Shown here in pieces: positions 6,689 through 11,579 of a stretch of 11,579 nt of DNA (position 1 is its first letter; every line of letters begins with the position of its first letter). This stretch comes from Candidatus Thioglobus vulcanius (GTDB lineage Bacteria > Pseudomonadota > Gammaproteobacteria > PS1 > Pseudothioglobaceae). The notes below the pieces were generated by a model. That model did no database searches. It saw nothing but the letters and a program-made list of their open reading frames with translations, and had not been told where the DNA came from. The stretch is taken from assembly GCA_910595855.1 (NCBI GenBank), contig CAJVCJ010000085.1:1-11579 (forward strand). The letters are read 5' to 3'. A program made the translations under genes and the position numbers.

Positions 6689-6879
6689 TCCCTTTCTTCG
6701 ATCCAGTTCATTTGAATGGCCTCAAGGATCTTTTCGCCTGATTTTTCACTATCATCTTCAAATTCCTCTAAAGCCATAACCATATCTCTCAAATCAACAA
6801 AACCAACGGTTAATGGGCTTGTATCTGGATGAGCCTCATCCAATGCAATAGCAATCTCTAACGAGTCTGTCCAATTCAC
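6685..6879 (-). CDS. iscX: Fe-S cluster assembly protein IscX (YfhJ)
   Basis: IscX is a small acidic protein that binds the cysteine desulfurase IscS and iron and modulates Fe-S cluster assembly; in most gammaproteobacteria it ends the isc operon after fdx. The 64-aa product covers the whole family: WTDSLEIAIALDEAHPD (3-19), TVGFVDL (24-30), LEEFEDDSEKSGEKILEAI (37-55), then WIEERE at the end. It matches E. coli IscX from memory, but TVRF is TVGF and the usual SNEKILEAI is SGEKILEAI. The start is GTG at 6877-6879, chosen because AGGAGT (minus strand, 6885-6890) sits 5 nt upstream and MNWTDS lines up with the family N-terminus. No other isc gene is in the window. Here it begins the tolB-pal-cpoB-pabB operon. 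Confidence 0.93.
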   Translation of the reverse strand: MNWTDSLEIAIALDEAHPDTSPLTVGFVDLRDMVMALEEFEDDSEKSGEKILEAIQMNWIEERE

Positions 6880-6906
6880 AAATTACTCCTAAATTTATCT
6901 AAGTTA

Positions 6907-6936
6907 ATTTTATCTAAATTAGTGCAAACTTTGCAA
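6907..6936 (-). promoter_or_regulatory. Possible iscX-tolB operon promoter with palindrome
   Basis: In the 57-nt gap between the RelA/SpoT-family stop and iscX, the minus strand offers TTGCAA (6931-6936) and TAAAAT (6907-6912) with an 18-nt spacer. A 13-bp perfect palindrome, TGCAAACTTTGCA (6923-6935), overlaps the -35 position. A 9-bp direct repeat, TTTATCTAA on the plus strand, occurs at 6894-6902 and 6909-6917. The motifs are seen directly; promoter use and regulation are inferred. It does not resemble the IscR consensus as I remember it. Confidence 0.4.
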
Positions 6937-9045
6937 CTAAAAACGCTTTACACTTTGAACAAAATCAAGCCGCATTAAATGTTCAGATATATCCGCCAAT
7001 TGCGCTGTATTTGTTACCGAAATAACCAAATTCAAAGATTTTAAATAACTGTCTTTTTCACTAACCTCAATGTGCTCAATGTTAATACCTAATTTAGCCA
7101 TGGTGTTAGCAATGGAAGCCAGAGTTCCACGCTGATTATCTACATCAATTAGCACTTTAACCTCAAATTCTTCCCCCTCTTTAGCTTGCCAATCAATCCC
7201 TAACCACTGTGCATTTTTACCCTTAACTCGCAAAAAGTTAGCGCAGTCAGTCTTGTGCAAAACCATACCTTTACTGCTGGTGAGTAATCCAATAACATTA
7301 TCACCTGGGATTGGATAACAACAATGTGCGCAGCTTATTGCCCTACCTTGAGTATCTGATATTTTGATATTCTTAACCAGACAATGATCACCATCACACT
7401 GTAATTTATTCAGCACGACTGACATCAGCACCTCACCTAGGCCAATTTTTATAAACAACTCTTCTTTTGATTGGCAGCCAAGGTCGCTCAGACACTCTTG
7501 CCACTTGGTGTCAATAATCTTTACAACATCAATTTGTAAATATTCACAAGCATTGTCCAACAAATAGCTACCCAGTTGAATTAAGCTAGAGGAGGATTTT
7601 GACTTTAAGTAAGATTTAATTGAAGATCTTGCCTTTGCAGTGGTTGCTATTTGCAGCCATGAAGGTTGTGGCTGAGTGTCTTGTTTGGTGATAATTTCAA
7701 CCGTCTGTCCAGATCTAAGCTTGGTGGATACTGGCGATAAAATCTGATCAATCCTTGATTTAAAAGCATGCTCACCGATATTGGTGTGCACCATGTAAGC
7801 AAAATCCAAAGCTGTTGCCTTATAAGGTAATTGAATAATATCACCATTTGGGGTAAAGACGAATACCTCTGAGGGTGACAAATCCGCCTTGGCATTCTCA
7901 AGGAACTCAATAGAGGTTCCAGATTGTTCCTGAATATCAAGCAAAGACCCTATCCAGTTACCTGCCAGCGAAGCATTGCTATCATTATTATCAATATTTT
8001 TATAGTGCCAATGCGCTGCAATCCCGTACTCTGAAACAAAATGCATATCAGTAGAGCGAATTTGAACCTCAATCATAATATTATTTGGACCGAATAATAT
8101 TGTATGTAGTGACTGGTAACCATTTGCTTTTGGCAGGGCTACATAATCCTTAAATTTACCTGGCAATGGCTTGTACAAGTTGTGAATAACGCCAAGCGTT
8201 TGATAGCACTCAGCCACACCTGAAACAACAACGCGAAACGCATACATATCCAGCACTTGTGAAAACTTAAGTTGCTTAACTTTCATCTTCTTATAGATGC
8301 TACAGGGTTGCTTTCGACGGCCATTGATTTCAAAATCCATCACGCCTTCTTGGCTTAGCCTGCTTTCCAAGGCGCTTTGAATATGCTTAATAACCTTGGT
8401 TCGATTGCCACATTGTTTTTTAATTTGAGATACCAGAACCTTGTGACGAAACGGATGAACAATAGAAAAACACAAGTTATCCAACTCCACCCTAATGCTA
8501 TTTAGGCCTAATCTTCGTGCAATGGGGGCGTGAATTTCAGCCGTTTCTTTGGCAATTCTTAGTTGCTTGTCGCGCCTCATAGAGCCCAGCGTACGCATAT
8601 TATGCAACCGATCAGCCAGTTTGATTAAAATCACGCGCATGTCATCACTCATGGCTAAAAATAACTTGCGGAAATTTTGCGCCTGTTTGTCGACAGTGTC
8701 ACGAAACTCAAGACCTGTTAACTTGGAAACACCCTCAACAATATGCGCAATTTCATCACCAAAATCATATCTAATTTCATCATAAGTCACAATAGTATCT
8801 TCAATACAATCATGCAATATAGCTGCAATAATACATTGGTAATCTAACTTAAACTCAGCCAAAATCATAGCCACAGAAAGCGGATGAAATACATATGCCT
8901 CACCTGATTTTCGATACTGACCATCATGCGCTGTGGCCGCGACAATGTAAGCCTGATAAACACTCTCAACTTGTGATTGCGGCATATAGCCTTCAAGCAC
9001 ATCGCACAAATCACTAATTAGAATTCTTTTATCATTTTTTGACAT
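6937..9045 (-). CDS. spoT: RelA/SpoT-family (p)ppGpp synthetase/hydrolase
   Basis: A long RSH enzyme that makes and degrades the alarmone (p)ppGpp. The 702 residues show the full set of domains. HD hydrolase, about 30-180: His54, HDCIEDT (78-84) and LADRLHNM (143-150), so the Mn-binding residues are intact. Synthetase, about 235-345: KFKDYVALPKANGYQSLHT (297-315) and IEVQIRS (325-331), with Tyr310 and Glu326. TGS, about 393-453. A Cys-rich zinc-finger region (SCAHCCYPIPGD, 571-582, and Cys601). ACT, about 627-702. The intact HD motif and KFKD rather than the EXDD of monofunctional RelA point to a bifunctional SpoT/Rel type. The first residue of the usual RFKD is Lys here. The start at 9045 has a weak ribosome binding site. 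It lies divergent from bamD, without the gmk-rpoZ neighbours usual for spoT. The symbol spoT is chosen over rel on domain grounds. Confidence 0.93.
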   Translation of the reverse strand: MSKNDKRILISDLCDVLEGYMPQSQVESVYQAYIVAATAHDGQYRKSGEAYVFHPLSVAMILAEFKLDYQCIIAAILHDCIEDTIVTYDEIRYDFGDEIAHIVEGVSKLTGLEFRDTVDKQAQNFRKLFLAMSDDMRVILIKLADRLHNMRTLGSMRRDKQLRIAKETAEIHAPIARRLGLNSIRVELDNLCFSIVHPFRHKVLVSQIKKQCGNRTKVIKHIQSALESRLSQEGVMDFEINGRRKQPCSIYKKMKVKQLKFSQVLDMYAFRVVVSGVAECYQTLGVIHNLYKPLPGKFKDYVALPKANGYQSLHTILFGPNNIMIEVQIRSTDMHFVSEYGIAAHWHYKNIDNNDSNASLAGNWIGSLLDIQEQSGTSIEFLENAKADLSPSEVFVFTPNGDIIQLPYKATALDFAYMVHTNIGEHAFKSRIDQILSPVSTKLRSGQTVEIITKQDTQPQPSWLQIATTAKARSSIKSYLKSKSSSSLIQLGSYLLDNACEYLQIDVVKIIDTKWQECLSDLGCQSKEELFIKIGLGEVLMSVVLNKLQCDGDHCLVKNIKISDTQGRAISCAHCCYPIPGDNVIGLLTSSKGMVLHKTDCANFLRVKGKNAQWLGIDWQAKEGEEFEVKVLIDVDNQRGTLASIANTMAKLGINIEHIEVSEKDSYLKSLNLVISVTNTAQLADISEHLMRLDFVQSVKRF

Positions 9046-9082
9046 TTAATACCGAATAAATCTTGAATTAAGTTTTGCCATT

Positions 9083-9111
9083 ATAATACTTATGCATCAG
9101 TATAATGTCAT
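9083..9111 (-). promoter_or_regulatory. Likely sigma70 promoter of the RelA/SpoT-family gene
   Basis: On the minus strand ATGACA (9106-9111) and TATTAT (9083-9088) are separated by exactly 17 nt, each one mismatch from consensus. Transcription would start near 9076, about 30 nt before the ATG at 9045. It is the best-scoring promoter by eye in the window. Confidence 0.55.
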
Positions 9112-9116
9112 GCATA
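9091..9116. repeat. Inverted repeat TATGCAT-N12-ATGCATA in divergent promoter region
   Basis: Seven-bp arms at 9091-9097 and 9110-9116 flank 12 nt. The repeat lies between the -10 and -35 of the minus-strand promoter and includes a plus-strand TATAAT (9101-9106), the candidate -10 of bamD. No good -35 was found 16-18 nt upstream of that -10, but TTGCCA occurs at 9075-9080 (20-nt spacer). A protein binding here would affect both directions. Arms this short in AT-rich DNA may be chance. Confidence 0.35.
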
Positions 9117-9142
9117 TTTACAATTAATTTATCAAAATAATC

Positions 9143-9910
9143 ATGAAAAAACTCATTCTAATTCTGCCTATATTAACTTTATTTCTAGGTGGTTGTTTTT
9201 GGGAAGATGAGAAAAAACGCGAATCAATCACCAAAGGCTGGTCGCCAAAAACATTCTTCGCACAAGCGAAAGAGCAAATTTCTGCCGGTTCAATGGATAA
9301 AGCCATTGAGCTATTTGAGCAATTACAGGCGGCTTACCCTGGCTCTAAATACGCACTTCAATCTAAACTTGAAATTGCCTACGCTCTTTACAAGAGTGAA
9401 GACTACGATCAAGCCGTTGATCGTTTAAACAGCTACATTAAGCTTTATCCTGATCATTTCTCCACGCCATATGCTTATTACTTACGTGGTGTTATTTCAG
9501 AAGATAAATCTCGTTCAATCTTAGATGACTACATTACTGATAACGCTCAGCGCGATGTTAATTCAGTACGTGATGCGTTCAACTACTACCTTGCCTTAAT
9601 CGACAAATTCCCTAAAACTGAATACGCCGAAGAAGCTAAGAGTCGTCTTGTCATTTTAAGAAATATTTTGTCTCGTCATGAGTTGTTTGTTGCCATCTAC
9701 TATACAAAAAAAGGTGCAAATATTGCAGCGATCAATCGCAGTAAATACATCATTGAAAAATATCCAAACACACCTTCTATTCCTGCAGCACTACACTTAA
9801 TGGCTCATAACTACGATATTATTAGCACACCAGTATTGGCTGAAGATGCACGTCGTGTACTTAAGAAAAGCTACCCACAGTACGCGCCACATTACTCACT
9901 AGAAGACTAA
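9143..9910 (+). CDS. bamD: Outer-membrane assembly lipoprotein BamD (ComL)
   Basis: BamD is the essential lipoprotein of the BAM complex, sitting on the periplasmic face of the outer membrane and helping BamA insert beta-barrel proteins. The 255-aa product begins with a lipoprotein signal peptide (MKKLILILPILTLFLGGC), lipidation Cys18. The rest is the TPR-like fold, with repeated pairs of helices: FFAQAKEQISAGSMDKAIELF from about residue 37, AYALYKSEDYDQAVDRLNSYI from about 74, the insertion with SVRDAFNYYLALIDKFPKTEYA around 135-156, SRLVILRNILSRHEL around 162-176, and a C-terminal repeat to LED. Length and the NAQRDVNSVRDAF and RLVILRN motifs match the family. The promoter should lie in the 97-bp divergent region shared with the RSH gene. 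The MFS gene starts 18 nt downstream. Confidence 0.95.
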   Translation: MKKLILILPILTLFLGGCFWEDEKKRESITKGWSPKTFFAQAKEQISAGSMDKAIELFEQLQAAYPGSKYALQSKLEIAYALYKSEDYDQAVDRLNSYIKLYPDHFSTPYAYYLRGVISEDKSRSILDDYITDNAQRDVNSVRDAFNYYLALIDKFPKTEYAEEAKSRLVILRNILSRHELFVAIYYTKKGANIAAINRSKYIIEKYPNTPSIPAALHLMAHNYDIISTPVLAEDARRVLKKSYPQYAPHYSLED

Positions 9911-9928
9911 TACCTGCCCTACTCGCTA

Positions 9929-11083
9929 ATGACTAAACTAGAGCGAGGCTTCGCACTTAAAATTTCTTTAATTATGGCAACTCGAATGCTTGGGCTGTTT
10001 ATGATTTTCCCAATTTTTTCAGTCTATGCCAATCACTATGAAAGCGTAACACCATTTTATATTGGCTTAGCTATTGGCGCCTACGGCCTTACTCAAGCAT
10101 TCTTCCAAATACCATTTGGTTATTTATCGGATAAATATGGTCGCAAGCCTTTACTTATATTTGGCCTTATTATTTTCTTTATTGGTAGCGTTGTAGCGGC
10201 TAATGCAACTGATATTTATCAAGTTGTAGCTGGTAGAGCACTACAAGGCGCAGGTGCTATTTCAGCCGTGTTAATGGCGTTTTTGGCAGATTATGTTAGC
10301 GAAGATGAGCGCCCTAAAGCAAACGCTTTTGTCGGTGTTCAAATTGGCATGGCATTTATGCTGGCACTATTATTAGGCCCTATTATTGGTCATCAATTTG
10401 GCATATCTGGCATGTTCTGGATTATTGCAGGACTGTCGATTGTTGCTTTAGTTGTGGTTACAACTTTGCCACATGCCAAACCCATTAAACAATACAAACT
10501 CTCTATTGATAATTTTAAAAAAATTCTAACAACAGATTTACTTAGATTAGATTTCAGCATCTTTGCACTGCATTTAATTCTAACCAGCTCTTTTATTGCC
10601 ATTCCAATTTTCCTAGTAGATAACAACATCCTTAGCATTCAAGATAACTGGAAAATATACTTGCCTGTTATTGTGATTTCATTCCTAGGCATGATCCCAA
10701 TGATCATTGTTGCCACCAAGTATCAAAAAACAAAAACGGTATTTTTATTGTCAATTTTTATCTTGGCTTTTAGTCAAATCTTGTTTTATAAAAGCGCATT
10801 AAATTACACAACATTTTTTGTCATTTTAACTTTATTTTTTGTTGCCTTTAACGCCTTAGAAGCACTACTACCTTCACTAATAGCCAAAACTGCAAGCACT
10901 GACAAACGCGGGCTAGCAATGGGTTTTTACTCTAGCTCACAATTTTTTGGTGCATTCGTTGGTGGTGTAATTGGTGGATGGATTTACAACAATTTTGGTT
11001 TGAATAGTGTATTCTTATTCACCACATTTACAGCAATTATTTGGTGGCTAATCGCCCTAAGTATGCGTACTGAAAAACATTAA
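9929..11083 (+). CDS. MFS transporter, YajR-like
   Basis: An inner-membrane major facilitator superfamily transporter of 384 aa with about 12 predicted membrane helices. MFS motif A is clear after helix 2 (GYLSDKYGRKP, 64-74), GRALQGAGA occurs at 102-110, LLGPIIG at 148-154, and FNALEALLPSLIAKTA (307-322) is typical of the YajR group. E. coli YajR is longer because of a cytoplasmic C-terminal YAM domain; this protein ends right after helix 12 (SMRTEKH), so that domain is absent. The substrate cannot be told from the sequence; drug or metabolite/proton antiport is only the family default. The start follows bamD by 18 nt and has no evident ribosome binding site, but TKLERGFALK matches the pre-helix segment of relatives, so I keep it. 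The MFS-ssb order is also known in Pseudomonas. Confidence 0.88.
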   Translation: MTKLERGFALKISLIMATRMLGLFMIFPIFSVYANHYESVTPFYIGLAIGAYGLTQAFFQIPFGYLSDKYGRKPLLIFGLIIFFIGSVVAANATDIYQVVAGRALQGAGAISAVLMAFLADYVSEDERPKANAFVGVQIGMAFMLALLLGPIIGHQFGISGMFWIIAGLSIVALVVVTTLPHAKPIKQYKLSIDNFKKILTTDLLRLDFSIFALHLILTSSFIAIPIFLVDNNILSIQDNWKIYLPVIVISFLGMIPMIIVATKYQKTKTVFLLSIFILAFSQILFYKSALNYTTFFVILTLFFVAFNALEALLPSLIAKTASTDKRGLAMGFYSSSQFFGAFVGGVIGGWIYNNFGLNSVFLFTTFTAIIWWLIALSMRTEKH

Positions 11084-11104
11084 TAATTAACGGGAGAAAA
11101 TTCA

Positions 11105-11579
11105 ATGGCAGGCATTAACAAAGTAATTTTAGTAGGTAACCTAGGTCAAAAGCCTGAGGTTAAATACGCATCTAACGGCAATGCAATTGCAAATCTTTCG
11201 GTAGCAACAAGTGAATCTTGGACGGACAAAAACACCGGTCAAAAACAAGAAAAAACAGAATGGCACCGCGTTAGTTTATTTGGCAAATTAGCAGAAATTG
11301 CTGGCCAATATTTAGACAAAGGCTCTAAAGTTTATGTTGAAGGTAAATTACAAACACGTAAATGGCAAGATAAATCAGGTGCTGATCGCTACACAACTGA
11401 AGTAGTTGTATCAGGCTTTAACGGTACATTGCAAATGCTTGATCGCCGTGATGGCCCTGGCATGGGTGGTGCACCACAAGCGGGTGGCCAGCAAGCACCA
11501 AATGCACCTCGTGCACAAGCGCCAGCCCAAGACCCTATCACCCCAGTTGATAACGGTTTTGATGACGATATTCCTTTTT
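11105..11579 (+). CDS. ssb: Single-stranded DNA-binding protein SSB (stop codon cut by window end)
   Basis: SSB coats single-stranded DNA during replication, recombination and repair and recruits partner enzymes through its C-terminal tip. Translation gives 158 residues: an OB-fold domain, about 1-112 (AGINKVILVGNLGQKPEVKY at the start, WHRVSLFGKLAEIAGQYL at 53-70, VYVEGKLQTRKW at 76-87), a Gly/Gln/Pro/Ala-rich linker (about 117-148), and the acidic tip DDDIPF (153-158). The tip shows the protein is complete; only the stop codon is missing, with its first base T at 11579. GGGAG at 11092-11096 lies 8 nt before the ATG, a good ribosome binding site. The gene starts 21 nt after the MFS gene and probably shares its transcript. 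Confidence 0.97.
   Translation, partial: MAGINKVILVGNLGQKPEVKYASNGNAIANLSVATSESWTDKNTGQKQEKTEWHRVSLFGKLAEIAGQYLDKGSKVYVEGKLQTRKWQDKSGADRYTTEVVVSGFNGTLQMLDRRDGPGMGGAPQAGGQQAPNAPRAQAPAQDPITPVDNGFDDDIPF

Noticed and set aside
7647..7940. Open frame of 97 codons in another frame of the same strand inside the RSH gene
   Set aside because: The RSH protein is continuous and conserved through its TGS domain here. The alternative frame shows no family features and has the composition of a shifted reading.
9124..9306. Minus-strand open frame overlapping the start of bamD
   Set aside because: It lies opposite the BamD signal peptide and first helices and would fill the divergent promoter region. No domain or good start signal.
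1..11579. Prophage or mobile element suggested by the phage-type HTH domain in NadE
   Set aside because: No integrase, transposase, terminal repeats, tRNA attachment site or other phage genes are present, and all neighbours are conserved housekeeping genes.

Overview
This window reads as a stretch of chromosome from an AT-rich gammaproteobacterium. The evidence for that group is an IscX protein, a TolB-Pal-CpoB envelope cluster, a BamD lipoprotein, and a YajR-like MFS gene directly upstream of ssb, an order also known in Pseudomonas. The AT-rich base composition, short intergenic gaps and compact gene set would fit the SUP05/Thioglobus group of sulfur oxidisers or their symbiont relatives. 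That placement is an impression from protein style only. Nothing in the window is diagnostic (no sulfur, carbon-fixation or rRNA genes).

Layout. Positions 1-276 (minus strand) hold two tiny tandem ORFs encoding hydrophobic peptides of 59 and 25 residues; the first-translated one has a strong ribosome binding site. At 376-729 (minus) is a short Sel1-repeat protein. A 237-bp divergent intergenic region with operator-like inverted repeats separates it from a plus-strand gene (967-2844) encoding a glutamine-dependent NAD+ synthetase that carries an extra N-terminal phage-type helix-turn-helix domain. Facing it with only 4 bp between stop codons is a minus-strand block, transcribed from about 9045 down to 2849: a long RelA/SpoT-family (p)ppGpp enzyme, iscX, tolB, pal, cpoB and pabB. 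From iscX to pabB the genes overlap or are separated by at most 17 nt, so they look like one operon. A 97-bp divergent promoter region then leads to plus-strand bamD, an MFS transporter and ssb. The ssb coding sequence is complete except for its stop codon, which the window edge cuts.

Functionally this is mostly housekeeping: envelope integrity (TolB, Pal, CpoB), outer-membrane protein assembly (BamD), cofactor synthesis (NAD, the p-aminobenzoate branch of folate), Fe-S assembly (IscX), stringent response and DNA replication/repair (SSB). The unusual points are the HTH-NAD synthetase fusion next to a candidate operator that covers its own -35 position (a possible self-regulating enzyme), the two micro-ORFs at the left edge, the placement of iscX as first gene of a tolB-pal operon that lacks tolQRA here, and a PabB-like protein with a TrpE-like PIAGT motif. 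No mobile element, CRISPR array, tRNA or rRNA was seen. No intergenic stretch exceeds 300 bp.
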